64,000 nucleotides of DNA from Qipengyuania gelatinilytica (GTDB taxonomy: Bacteria > Pseudomonadota > Alphaproteobacteria > Sphingomonadales > Sphingomonadaceae). The position numbers and the translations under genes were made by a program. The stretch covers positions 2,356,001 through 2,420,000 of the forward strand of contig NZ_CP081294.1 in NCBI RefSeq assembly GCF_019711315.1, written 5' to 3'. The first letter of the stretch is position 1, and every line of letters starts with the position of its first letter. This document shows positions 37,629-47,194 of this stretch, one piece after another. Below the pieces are notes generated by a model. The model had not been told where the DNA came from and did not search any database. It saw only the letters and a program-made list of their open reading frames with translations.

Positions 37629-40600
37629 ATGCGAAAAATTCAATTCAACACGATCAAGGGTCTCGCCTTCTCGGCGTCCGCCTTGGCGCTCATTTCGGGT
37701 GGCCAGGCTTTTGCGCAGTCCAGCGACGCTGACTGCCCCAAGGGCCAGGAAGAAGTCGACGGCAAATGCGTCGTCAAGGACGGTGTAGACGGCGTTTCGA
37801 ACAATGACGCCGGCAGCCAGGACGTTGTCGACGTAACGAGCACGGGTGCCGATGGCTCGCAGAGCGCTGGCGCCATCGTCGTCACCGGCTCGCGTCTCAA
37901 GCGCGACACCTACTCCAGCATCTCGCCGCTGCAGGTCCTGACGACCGAAAGCGAGCAGGAAGCTGGTCTGTTCGATCCGACCTCGATCCTGCAGCGCTCG
38001 GAAAGCGCCGCCGGCGTCCAGATCGACGCAACCTTCCAGGGCTTCGTGCTCGACAACGGCCCGGGTTCGACCACTCTCGACCTTCGCGGCCTCGGCGCAG
38101 ACCGTACGCTGCTCCTCATCAACGGCCGTCGTCTCGCACCGGCCGGTGTGGAAGGCGCACCGACCGCTCCTTCGCTCAACCTGCTGCCCAGCACGCTGAT
38201 CGACCGCTACGACCTGCTCCTCGACGGTGCATCGTCTGTTTACGGTTCGGACGCTGTTGCCGGTGTGGGTAACGTCATCCTCCGCAAGGACTTCGACGGT
38301 CTCGAGCTGACCGCATTCGGAAACATCAATCCCCAAGGTGGCGGCGACGACTACACGGTCGGCGCAGCCTGGGGCTTCAACACCGACCGCGGCTTCTTCG
38401 GCATCGGCGCGGAATACGATTTCCGTGACAGCATCCGCCTGAGCGACCGTGACTTCTTCCGTGGTTGTACGACCAACCTCGATATCACCAACACCGGTGA
38501 AGTCCGTCGCCTGACGATCGACCAGCAGGCCAACGCGCTTGCCGACTCGGGCGGCACCGTCACCACCTCGACGAGCGAATGTATCCAGGACGGCTTCAAC
38601 AACCGTATCATCATTCCGTTCACCAACGTCGGTTCGATCTACCGTGACGACAACACCTACTTCGGTGGCCAGACCGGTAACTCGGGTATCCCGGGCTACT
38701 CGGAATCGTTCTTCGGTGGTCCGGTGGATGCCAATGGTGACGGCGTTCGCGACATCGATTTCCTGAACGACTACAACCTCAACGGTGCGAACCCCGAGCA
38801 AACGTTCCTGAGCCAGCAGAAGCGCTACAACGTCCTCGCATACGGTGAGTACACCTTCCCGGGCGAAGCGAACATCACTCCGTTCTTCGAAGCGATGTAC
38901 ACCCGTGCGGAAATCCGTGGCGAGAACGAGTTCTTCGCGCAGATCTTCCCGTATGTGCCGGATAACAACGCGTTCAACCCCTGTAACACGGATGTTAGCG
39001 GCGTTGACTGTCGTTCCGACACCGAAGGTTCGCTGCCCGGTTCGGGTCTGACCGGCTTCGGTCCGATCTCGGTCCGTCCGGTCTTCGCCATCGAAGGCGA
39101 CCGTAACAACACCGATGTCACGCAAGAGCAGTATCGCGGCGTGTTCGGTGTTCGTGGCGACCTGCCCTTCATCTCGCCGAGCTGGAGCTTCGAAGTTTCG
39201 GGCGTCTACTCGTACGCAGACGGTAAGTCGAACGTTCGCGGTATCCGCGAAGACAAGCTTGCCTTCGCTCTGGGTATCGACCCGACGATGGACTTCGACG
39301 GCGACGGCGTGGTCGACAACAACGGCGACGGCATTGCCGACGACTACAACTCGGGTGTGACCATCGGTAACTCGTTCATCGCACAGGTCACCGGCGGTCT
39401 GCCGGCGATCGATCCGTGTGATGCATCGGCGCTCGCCAACCCCGATCTCGCCATGCCTGACCTTCTCGACGGCTGTGTCGCGGTCAACCTGTTCGCCGAC
39501 AGCGTGCTGGGCTCCGCCCAGGGCGATTTCGCAACGCAGGCCGAGCGTGACTACGTCTTCGGTAACCGTTCGTTCGACACCACCTATGAACAGATCGTCC
39601 TGAACGCGTTTGTCACCGGTGACCTCTTCACCCTCCCGGCCGGCCCGGTCGGCGGTGTGTTCGGTGTCGAGTATCGCCGCGACGAGATCAACTCGATCGC
39701 TAGCGATGTGGCTTCGAACGGCCTGTTCTTCGGCTTCTTCGCCGACAGCGGCGCCACCGGTTCGAAGGAAATCAAGGAAGCGTTCGGTGAAATCGACATT
39801 CCTCTGCAGGCTGGCAAGCCCTGGGTCCGGGAACTGAACCTGAACCTCTCGGGCCGTATCACCGACGAGGAATTCTACGGCACCAACTACACCTACTCGA
39901 TCAAGGCCGGCTGGCGTCCGATCGAGCCCCTGCTGCTCAAGTTCAGCTACGGTACTTCGTTCCGTGCGCCGAACCTGCGTGAGAACTTCCTCGGTTCGCA
40001 GTCGGGCTTCACCTCGGTCACCGACCCGTGCGCCGTGCCTGACCAGGCATTCGACGTTGCAACCGGTACCTACGATCCGACGAACGAAACGCGTGACCAG
40101 CGCATCCTCGACAACTGTATCCGTGAAGGTCGTGACCCGTTCACGGTCGGTTTGCAGATCGATCCGACCACGGGTCAGTCGCTTTCGCCGATCCAAGTGG
40201 CCAGCGTGGAAAGTACCCGCGGCGGTGCACTCGACATCGATCCGGAAACGTCGCGCTCGCTGACTGCCGGTTTCGCTTTCGAAGAAACCTTCGGTGACGG
40301 CTGGGACTTCGCCCTGAGCACGAACTACTACGACATCAAGGTGAAGGACTCGATCATCGCTCCTTCGGTCGGGTTTATCGTCTCGGACTGCTACACGCGT
40401 GAAGATCCGCAACGTTCGGCCTTCTGTGACCGTATCACGGCATCGACGACCGGCTCGCAGCTGATCTCCGACGTGTTCGCTGGCTTCATCAACCTGAACG
40501 AAGAAAGCGTCCGCGGTCTCGACTTCAACGGTCGTCTGGCCAAGGAAGTCCAGGCGTTCGGAACGCTCGTAGACCTTGGTCTTAACGTTCGTGCGAACCA

Positions 40601-41150
40601 CCTGATCGAGCGCAGCACGCTGTTCATCGACGACACCACCGGTAACTTCATCAGCGACCGCGATGACGGCGAAGTGGGTCTCCAGAAATGGACCGGTCGT
40701 GCCACGTTCACGGCAGACATCGACAAGTGGCGTTTCACCTGGAACACCCGCTACATCGGTGGCTTCGACCAGGATCCGGACAACATCGACCCGTTCTCCG
40801 ACGTCTTCGGTTACGACCCGGATGGCAACTTCATCGGTCAGACGGGCAGCACCTGCCTCGGTGGCGGTTCGCGTGACGCGAACGGCGTTCCGGACGGTGT
40901 CGTCGTCGGTGACGGTGTGTACTGTCGCCCGATCGGCTACGCCGACGAGCAGTTCCTGCACACTACGTCGATCCGCTACCGTGCCGACACCTGGGACCTC
41001 CTGGTCGGTGTGAGCAACGTCTTCGACACCGCTCCGCCGCAGGTCAGCCCCTTCGCTTCGGGTATCACCGATATCTCGAACACGGTGCTTGGCGCAGGCT
41101 ACGACTATAACGGGCGCGAATTCTTCGCCCGCATCAATATCCAGTTCTGA
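37629..41150 (+). CDS. TonB-dependent outer-membrane receptor (large)
   Basis: A 1173-residue receptor. ATG at 37629 gives a signal peptide ending GGQAFAQ. A short N-terminal Cys pair (CPKGQEEVDGKC) precedes the TonB-box region IVVTGSRLKR, the plug (DLRGLGADRTLLLINGRR, YDLLLDGASSVYGSDAVAG) and a 22-strand-type barrel ending in FFARINIQF. Two Asp/Gly-rich segments, DANGDGVRD (367-375) and DFDGDGVVDNNGDGIADD (555-572), resemble calcium-binding loops. Not one TTA, CTA or TCA codon occurs and CGT/GGT are common, suggesting high expression. It lies upstream of an S9 peptidase gene. Confidence 0.93.
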   Translation: MRKIQFNTIKGLAFSASALALISGGQAFAQSSDADCPKGQEEVDGKCVVKDGVDGVSNNDAGSQDVVDVTSTGADGSQSAGAIVVTGSRLKRDTYSSISPLQVLTTESEQEAGLFDPTSILQRSESAAGVQIDATFQGFVLDNGPGSTTLDLRGLGADRTLLLINGRRLAPAGVEGAPTAPSLNLLPSTLIDRYDLLLDGASSVYGSDAVAGVGNVILRKDFDGLELTAFGNINPQGGGDDYTVGAAWGFNTDRGFFGIGAEYDFRDSIRLSDRDFFRGCTTNLDITNTGEVRRLTIDQQANALADSGGTVTTSTSECIQDGFNNRIIIPFTNVGSIYRDDNTYFGGQTGNSGIPGYSESFFGGPVDANGDGVRDIDFLNDYNLNGANPEQTFLSQQKRYNVLAYGEYTFPGEANITPFFEAMYTRAEIRGENEFFAQIFPYVPDNNAFNPCNTDVSGVDCRSDTEGSLPGSGLTGFGPISVRPVFAIEGDRNNTDVTQEQYRGVFGVRGDLPFISPSWSFEVSGVYSYADGKSNVRGIREDKLAFALGIDPTMDFDGDGVVDNNGDGIADDYNSGVTIGNSFIAQVTGGLPAIDPCDASALANPDLAMPDLLDGCVAVNLFADSVLGSAQGDFATQAERDYVFGNRSFDTTYEQIVLNAFVTGDLFTLPAGPVGGVFGVEYRRDEINSIASDVASNGLFFGFFADSGATGSKEIKEAFGEIDIPLQAGKPWVRELNLNLSGRITDEEFYGTNYTYSIKAGWRPIEPLLLKFSYGTSFRAPNLRENFLGSQSGFTSVTDPCAVPDQAFDVATGTYDPTNETRDQRILDNCIREGRDPFTVGLQIDPTTGQSLSPIQVASVESTRGGALDIDPETSRSLTAGFAFEETFGDGWDFALSTNYYDIKVKDSIIAPSVGFIVSDCYTREDPQRSAFCDRITASTTGSQLISDVFAGFINLNEESVRGLDFNGRLAKEVQAFGTLVDLGLNVRANHLIERSTLFIDDTTGNFISDRDDGEVGLQKWTGRATFTADIDKWRFTWNTRYIGGFDQDPDNIDPFSDVFGYDPDGNFIGQTGSTCLGGGSRDANGVPDGVVVGDGVYCRPIGYADEQFLHTTSIRYRADTWDLLVGVSNVFDTAPPQVSPFASGITDISNTVLGAGYDYNGREFFARINIQF

Positions 41151-41178
41151 TTTCATTCAGAACAGGGTACTAAGTTTG

Positions 41179-41214
41179 GGCGGCCTCGCGATTAGTCGCG
41201 GGGCCGCCTATTTC
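41179..41214 (+). terminator. terminator of first TonB receptor gene
   Basis: A 13-bp stem (GGCGGCCTCGCGA / TCGCGGGGCCGCC, one G-U pair) followed by a T-rich run. Confidence 0.75.
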
Positions 41215-41264
41215 ATTCAAGGGGTTCATCCGTCCTCCGGGACGCGTCTTGTGAGAGTTCGAAA

Positions 41265-43256
41265 ATGAAGAAGTTCAGATCAGTATTTCTTGCAGCAGCT
41301 GCCTGCACCGTTGCACTGGGGGTCGCGCCTTCCACTGCACAGACCACCGGCCAGCCTACCGTTCCCATCGAAGTCTGGGCTCTTCGTGACACCATGACGC
41401 AGGTCCAGGTTTCGCCCAGCGGGAAGAGCATCCTCGTCATCAAGAACGAGAGCCGTGAGGGCGACTACCTCATGGAACTCTACGACACCGATGATCTCGG
41501 CAAGAAGCCGTACCGCATCGCCGCCGACCCGATGGAGATCATCGGTGCACAGTGGGTGGGCGACGATTACATCTTCGGTACCGCCTGGCAGCAGAACCGC
41601 AGCAGGGTGAATGGTCCTGAAGAAGGCACCTACGATTACGCATCATTCATCTTCGACGTGAAGGCGAAGAAGTTCCGCCGCGTCGAAGGCGTCTTCAGCA
41701 TCGCATCGCTGCTGCCCAACGATCCCGATCACATCCTGATTGGAACCGGCCGTGAAGTCGGCAGCGCGATCGAAGTCGATCCGTTTTCGGCTTTCCGTCC
41801 GCGGGAGTATTCCAAGCTCAACCTCAAGACGGGTGGCAAGCAGCTCGTCCTGAAGGGTAGCGAGAAGTATCCGTCCGCGGTCTTCGACAGCGAAGGCAAT
41901 CCGCGTTGGACTTCCGGTTACGACCGCGCGACCAAGGAAGAAGTGACGTATTACCGCAAGCCGGGTGATAGCTCGTGGACCGAGTTCGCACGTTACGACC
42001 AGGACAAGCACGAGAACCTCTATCGCGTTCTTTCGGGCTTCATGGGGCTGCGCGGCTTCAAGGCCGACGATCCCAACATCGGTTACGTCATCGACAACCG
42101 CGGTGAAGACAAGGCTGCCCTTTGGGAGTTCAACTTCGAGACCGGGCAGTATGGCGAGAAGCTTGCCGGTACCGACCAGGCCGATATCATGTGGATCCAG
42201 ACGAGCTCGATCCCGGGTGACGACACCCTGGTCGCAGCCCGCTATCCCTGGGACAAGCGCAACCGCATCTGGTTCGACGAGCAGGAAAAGGCGCTTTACG
42301 AAGCACTTGAAGCCCAGATCCCGCATGCGCACGAAGTCAGCATTTCGAGCCGTTCGCTCGATGGCAACATCATGATCGTCCAGAACCGCGGTCCGCGCGA
42401 CCCGGGTTCGTTCTGGCTGGTCAAGGACGGCCGCATGAGCAAGCTCGGCAGCCGCAACCCGCTGCTCAAGCCGGAAGATCTCTCGGATGTCGAATTCATC
42501 CGTTATCCGGCTCGCGACGGCAAGACGATCTCGGGTTACGTCACCAAGCCGAAGGGTGAAGGTCCGTTCCCGCTGGTGGTCCTGCCGCACGGCGGCCCGC
42601 ACGTGAACGAAGTCATCAGCTATGACGAATGGGGCCAGCTCCTCGCCAATGCCGGCTACATGGTCCTGCAGCCGCAGTATCGCATGTCGGTGGGCTGGGG
42701 CCAGGAACTGTTCGACAGCGCCTATGGCCAGCACGGCCTCGCCATGCAGGACGACAAGGACGATGGCGCGCAGTACCTCATCGACCAGGGCCTGGTCGAT
42801 CCGGATCGCGTCGCAATGTTCGGCTGGTCCTATGGCGGTTATGCCGCTCTCGTGGCCGCTTCTCGCGAACCCAACATGTACCAGTGCGTCATCGCCGGTG
42901 CAGCCGTTGCGGATCCGGAAAAGGTCTACAAGCTGCGTAGCAACCCGTGGACCCCGAAGGCGATCGACGATTGGGCACAGCGCCGCGGCATGATCGGTAT
43001 CAACCCGATCAACGAAGTGTCGAAGGTCAATGTGCCCGTGCTGATGGTCCATGGCGACGTCGACGCCCGCGTGCTCTACTTCAACTTCGAAGACTATCAG
43101 AAGGCGATGAAGAAGGCGGGCAAGACCGATGCCCAATTCCTCACTCTGACCGGTGCGGACCACTTCTACAGCACGCTCATGTACGAGCACCAGGAACAGT
43201 TCTACACCAAGATGCTGGACTTCCTGGCCAACGATTGCGGACCGGGCGGCCTCTAA
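41265..43256 (+). CDS. S9 family prolyl-oligopeptidase-type serine peptidase, secreted
   Basis: A 663-residue protein with a signal peptide (about 1-25, ending STAQ). A beta-propeller-like N-terminal part (about 40-400) is followed by an alpha/beta hydrolase domain with nucleophile Ser522 in GWSYGGYAA, Asp in VHGDVDARV and His in TGADHFY. It belongs to the acylaminoacyl/dipeptidyl peptidase branch and should cut short peptides in the periplasm. It follows the TonB receptor by about 115 bases, after that gene's terminator, and probably processes peptides the receptor imports (inference). Confidence 0.92.
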   Translation: MKKFRSVFLAAAACTVALGVAPSTAQTTGQPTVPIEVWALRDTMTQVQVSPSGKSILVIKNESREGDYLMELYDTDDLGKKPYRIAADPMEIIGAQWVGDDYIFGTAWQQNRSRVNGPEEGTYDYASFIFDVKAKKFRRVEGVFSIASLLPNDPDHILIGTGREVGSAIEVDPFSAFRPREYSKLNLKTGGKQLVLKGSEKYPSAVFDSEGNPRWTSGYDRATKEEVTYYRKPGDSSWTEFARYDQDKHENLYRVLSGFMGLRGFKADDPNIGYVIDNRGEDKAALWEFNFETGQYGEKLAGTDQADIMWIQTSSIPGDDTLVAARYPWDKRNRIWFDEQEKALYEALEAQIPHAHEVSISSRSLDGNIMIVQNRGPRDPGSFWLVKDGRMSKLGSRNPLLKPEDLSDVEFIRYPARDGKTISGYVTKPKGEGPFPLVVLPHGGPHVNEVISYDEWGQLLANAGYMVLQPQYRMSVGWGQELFDSAYGQHGLAMQDDKDDGAQYLIDQGLVDPDRVAMFGWSYGGYAALVAASREPNMYQCVIAGAAVADPEKVYKLRSNPWTPKAIDDWAQRRGMIGINPINEVSKVNVPVLMVHGDVDARVLYFNFEDYQKAMKKAGKTDAQFLTLTGADHFYSTLMYEHQEQFYTKMLDFLANDCGPGGL

Positions 43257-43278
43257 GGCTCTCGACCCGGCAAACAGA

Positions 43279-43307
43279 AAGCCCGGCGGGAAACCGCCGG
43301 GCTTTTT
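43279..43307 (+). terminator. terminator of S9 peptidase gene
   Basis: A perfect stem (AGCCCGGCGG / CCGCCGGGCT) with a GAAA loop and TTTTT. Confidence 0.88.
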
Positions 43308-43340
43308 CGTTGCGGTGATGGAAAGGTGTAGGCGGGCGCC

Positions 43341-43868
43341 TTAGCGAACTCGCCGGCCCTTCACGCCATTCTGGCCGTTGAGGCGGACCCAGAACGAACC
43401 CATCGCTGCCTGTTCCAGCTCGACCTCGTCGCCGACCTTGGGCTTGAACCGGCGGGGCGGGTCGTTGACCAGCCAGACGCTGCCTTCGGAAATGGTGATC
43501 TGGTAGCCCTCGCGCCCCACCTGACGAACTGCGGTAATCTGCGAGGTCATCGCATCGTCGTTTTCCTCGTCCCTGCCTCCGAAAATGCCGGTCTTGGGCA
43601 GCGAAAAGCCAAACAGGCCGCGACGGGTTTCGCGGATGTCTTCCTTGTCGACGACCTGGATCTCGCCGGAGTCGCTCGCACTGACCACGGCCGCAACCTC
43701 GCGATCATAGCACGCAAGACGCTCTTCCGGCGCTTCGATCGACTGGCAATTTTTCAGCGCCGCAAGCTGTTCGTTCCCGTCGGTATCCTGCGCAAGCGCG
43801 AGCGAAGCGGGCGCTGCGAGGAGCAAGATAATACCGCTGGCGGCAACATTCTTTCGAAGCGTGGTCAT
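43341..43868 (-). CDS. secreted protein with RLACYD motif, unknown function
   Basis: A 175-residue protein. Start at 43868 gives a signal peptide (about 1-26). The early mature part carries ALKNCQSIEAPEERLACYDRE, a Cys-x(n)-RLACYD motif shared by several short periplasmic proteins of unknown role. The rest is beta-rich and basic at the end (LNGQNGVKGRRVR). It is convergent with the S9 gene and divergent from the second TonB receptor gene. Confidence 0.7.
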   Translation of the reverse strand: MTTLRKNVAASGIILLLAAPASLALAQDTDGNEQLAALKNCQSIEAPEERLACYDREVAAVVSASDSGEIQVVDKEDIRETRRGLFGFSLPKTGIFGGRDEENDDAMTSQITAVRQVGREGYQITISEGSVWLVNDPPRRFKPKVGDEVELEQAAMGSFWVRLNGQNGVKGRRVR

Positions 43869-44060
43869 GATCGCATACTCGCTTGGTCCTCTTGTGCACA
43901 CTGTCTGCCAGAAGGCTTATCGGGCAGGTTTCTGGCGGCTTTGCTCGCCCTTTCCGGAGGATGTTTCAACTGTAACCGGAATGTCACACCGGCAATATTC
44001 CGTCTACATCATTTGTGTCTGCGATTGCTCCCCGCCTCCCCATCGGCCTAGATGCGCCAC

Positions 44061-44080
44061 ATTCGGACACATGTCTGAAT
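44061..44080. promoter_or_regulatory. 20-bp imperfect palindrome upstream of second TonB receptor gene
   Basis: ATTCGGACACATGTCTGAAT reads nearly the same on both strands (one mismatched pair in the arms), 55 bases before the receptor ATG and in the divergent region. It is a plausible operator. Confidence 0.35.
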
Positions 44081-44134
44081 CCAGTCTTTTCTAGGGGTAC
44101 CGTTTGTGTGGTGCCCGAAATTGAGGGGAAACTA

Positions 44135-47044
44135 ATGTCTTATCGTTTCACCAAGGCTTCGCTCCTGACGGGCACGATCATGGCAGGTGCCATGATTGCT
44201 TCGCCCGCTCTGGCGCAGGCCGACGACCAGGATAACGAACCGGCCACCCAGCCGGGCGTGCAGGCTGAAGAAGTTGCACCGATCGTTGTCACCGGCTCGC
44301 GTATTGCGCGTCGTAACGTCGAAACCGCTGCACCGATCGCAGTCATCCAGGACGAAGAGTTCAAGCTCTCGGGTACCGTCAACGTCGAGAACGTGGTCAA
44401 CACGCTCCCGCAGGTTGTCCCGGGCTTCACTTCGAACTCGAACAACCCGGGCACCGGTACCGCAACGCTGAACCTTCGCGGTCTCGGCTCGGCTCGTACC
44501 CTCGTCCTCGTGAACGACCGTCGCTGGATGTTCTACGATACCTCGCAGGTTGTCGACCTTAACACGATCCCCTCGTTCCTGCTCGACTCGGTCGACGTTG
44601 TGACCGGTGGTGCATCGGCTGTTTACGGTTCGGACGCACTTGCTGGCGTCGTGAACTTCAACCTGCGTCAGGTCGACGGCATCGAAATGGGCGGCCAGTA
44701 CTCGATCACCGAACGCGGTGACGGTGCTCGCTACGAAGTCCACGGTGCAATCGGTACCTCGTTCGACGACGGCCGCGGTAGCGCCACCGTCTTCGCCGAG
44801 TACTTCAACCGCGATTCGATCTTCCAGGGCGACCGTGCGTTCTCGAACTTCGCACTCGGCGGTGAAAGCTTCGGCGCTCCGCAGCAGCAGTTCGGTTCGT
44901 CGACCCTGCCGAACGGCGTTATCCGTTACTTCGGTGACGGCGACCGCACCGGCACGGACTTCGCTGCCAACAACGCAGTCGTCTTCGACGACGTTGCAGG
45001 CGACTTCCGTACGCGTACGGGCGACACCTACAACTACGCTCCGGTCAACTACCTGCAGATCCCGCAGGAACGTTACCTGATCGGCGGTTACGCTGACTAC
45101 GACATCGGTGGCGGTCACACGTTCTACACCGAAGTCGCATTCGTGAATAACCGCGTTGCACAGGAACTGGCAGCTACGCCGGTTACCGGCTCGTTCACTG
45201 TCAACCTCGACACGATCCAGCCGTTCCTCGACGCCGGTGACTTCGCACAGCTCCAGCAGCTGAACGCGACCGAAACCGACGGCGACCCGGACAACATCAC
45301 GCTGTTCCTGCAGCGTCGTACGATCGAAACCGGTGCCCGTAACTCGCTCGACGAGCGTAACGCATTCCGCGTCCTCGGCGGCATCAGCGGCCCGATCGGC
45401 GATTACCTCTCGTATGACGCGTACTACATGTATGCCCGTACGCGTAACGCCAACATCCAGGATGGTAACATCTCGCGTTCGGCCTTCCAGGCTGGCCTCG
45501 ACGGCACCGCAGACCCGATCAACATCTTCGGTCTCGGCACGCTGACGCCTGCTATGGTCGACCAGATCTCGATCCGTGCACAGAACGGCGACGTCTCGAC
45601 CCTCGAAAACGCTGTTGCCACCGTTTCGGGTACCTTCGGCGATTTCGCCATCGGTGCTGACTCGGAGCCGGTTGCATTCGCAGTCGGTGCTGAATACCGC
45701 GGCGTTGCTTCGCAGTTCATTCCTGACACCGCACTGGCTTCGGGCGACGTGATCGGCTTCAACGCCGGTAACCCGACCGAAGGTTCGTACAACGTCAAGG
45801 AACTGTTCGCCGAGCTTAACGTGCCGATCGAATTCGGTTCGGCTCGCCTCGAGTTCACCGGTGCAGCCCGTTATTCGGACTACTCGCTCGAGAACGTTGG
45901 CGGTGTCTGGACCTACGCAGGTGGTGTCGAGTTCTCGCCGATCCCGGACGTTACGCTCCGTGGTCAGTACCAGCGTGCAGTTCGTGCCCCGAACGTGGGT
46001 GAGCTCTTCGGCGGTCAGTCGATCGGCTTCCCGGGCGCAACCGACCCCTGCGGTACCGCAGCAGCAACCGCCGGCAGCGCACTTGGCAACATCTGTGTCG
46101 CCAACGGTGTTCCGGTCGCCAACCTCGGTAACCCGGCTATCCAGCTGAACGCGCAGATCCCTGCACTGTTCGGTGGTAACCCGAACCTCGAAGAAGAAAC
46201 CGGCGATAGCTGGACTGCTGGTATTGTTCTCCAGCCGAGCTTCCTGCCCGGCCTTGCGATCACTGCCGACTACTTCGACATCGAGATTGCAAACGCGATC
46301 ACCACGATCTCGCTGCAGAATTCGTTCGACCTGTGCTTCAACCAGGTTCAGGATCCGAATGCTGCAGCTTGTGGCGCGTTCTTCGGCAACGGTTCGATCC
46401 GTAACGCTGCAGGCGCAATCACCACTGCAAACCCGCCGGTCCTCGGTGGTCAGAACGTGGCAACGCTGGGCGTCTCGGGTGTCGACCTTCAGGCAACCTA
46501 CAGCACGACCATTCCGTTCTCGCTGATGACCGACACGGGCGAACAGGACTTCAACCTGTCGTTCCTCGGTACCTGGACTGAAAGCTCGTTCTTCGAGCCG
46601 TTCGCTGGTGCGGACATCGTTGAATGTGCTGGCCAGTTCGGCATCACCTGCGGTGAACCGACCCCGTCGTTCAAGTGGACTGCACGTGCATCGTTCATCG
46701 ATGGCCCGCTGACCACCTCGATCCGCTGGCGTCACCTGTCGGCTGTCGACGACGATGATGATAGCGTCGATTACGCTGCCTTCAACGGCTCGGAGCGTAT
46801 CCCGGCATACGACCTTCTCGACCTCACCTTCTCGGCTGAGGCAACTGAGAACGTCACCGTGACCGTTGGTGTGAACAACATCTTCGACACGCTGCCGCAG
46901 ACGCCGACCTTCAACGGCATCGAAGTCTCGTCGGTGAACAACGGCACGCTGCTTGGTGACAACCAGGAGCAGGCCAACACCTACCCGAGCACCTACGATG
47001 TGCTTGGTCGCGACTTCTTCGTCTCGGCTCTGCTTAAGTTCTAA
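44135..47044 (+). CDS. TonB-dependent outer-membrane receptor
   Basis: A 969-residue receptor. ATG at 44135 follows GAGGGG at good spacing and gives a signal peptide ending SPALAQ. TonB-box region PIVVTGSRIARRN, plug (LNLRGLGSARTLVLVNDRR, SVDVVTGGASAVYGSDALAG) and a barrel ending DFFVSALLKF are normal for the family. The gene avoids TTA, CTA and TCA completely and favours CGT and GGT codons, pointing to high expression. Substrate unknown; by family it is likely a peptide, sugar or other complex nutrient and not simply a siderophore. Confidence 0.93.
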   Translation: MSYRFTKASLLTGTIMAGAMIASPALAQADDQDNEPATQPGVQAEEVAPIVVTGSRIARRNVETAAPIAVIQDEEFKLSGTVNVENVVNTLPQVVPGFTSNSNNPGTGTATLNLRGLGSARTLVLVNDRRWMFYDTSQVVDLNTIPSFLLDSVDVVTGGASAVYGSDALAGVVNFNLRQVDGIEMGGQYSITERGDGARYEVHGAIGTSFDDGRGSATVFAEYFNRDSIFQGDRAFSNFALGGESFGAPQQQFGSSTLPNGVIRYFGDGDRTGTDFAANNAVVFDDVAGDFRTRTGDTYNYAPVNYLQIPQERYLIGGYADYDIGGGHTFYTEVAFVNNRVAQELAATPVTGSFTVNLDTIQPFLDAGDFAQLQQLNATETDGDPDNITLFLQRRTIETGARNSLDERNAFRVLGGISGPIGDYLSYDAYYMYARTRNANIQDGNISRSAFQAGLDGTADPINIFGLGTLTPAMVDQISIRAQNGDVSTLENAVATVSGTFGDFAIGADSEPVAFAVGAEYRGVASQFIPDTALASGDVIGFNAGNPTEGSYNVKELFAELNVPIEFGSARLEFTGAARYSDYSLENVGGVWTYAGGVEFSPIPDVTLRGQYQRAVRAPNVGELFGGQSIGFPGATDPCGTAAATAGSALGNICVANGVPVANLGNPAIQLNAQIPALFGGNPNLEEETGDSWTAGIVLQPSFLPGLAITADYFDIEIANAITTISLQNSFDLCFNQVQDPNAAACGAFFGNGSIRNAAGAITTANPPVLGGQNVATLGVSGVDLQATYSTTIPFSLMTDTGEQDFNLSFLGTWTESSFFEPFAGADIVECAGQFGITCGEPTPSFKWTARASFIDGPLTTSIRWRHLSAVDDDDDSVDYAAFNGSERIPAYDLLDLTFSAEATENVTVTVGVNNIFDTLPQTPTFNGIEVSSVNNGTLLGDNQEQANTYPSTYDVLGRDFFVSALLKF

Positions 47045-47073
47045 GCTCAGCCGCGAGACGTCTCGCACAAGAG

Positions 47074-47104
47074 GGGCGGCGGACTTCGGTCCGCCGCCCT
47101 TTTT
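47074..47104 (+). terminator. terminator of second TonB receptor gene
   Basis: An 11-bp stem (GGGCGGCGGAC / GTCCGCCGCCC) with a TTCG loop and TTTTT. Confidence 0.88.
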
Positions 47105-47194
47105 CTTTGCCTCGGGTCAGCGCAGTGGACGCGGCACGGTATTCGCCGTGACGGGTCGTCCAGTGCGCGCTGCTAATTTGATGTGGGGTGGAAC

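Noticed and set aside
37626..41156. A 1176-residue open frame antisense to the first TonB receptor gene
   Set aside because: It is in exact codon register with the receptor and stays open only because the sense gene never uses TTA, CTA or TCA. Its translation has no signal, motif or normal composition.
44132..47068. A 978-residue open frame antisense to the second TonB receptor gene
   Set aside because: Same cause: exact antisense register of a strongly codon-biased gene; no domain is visible.
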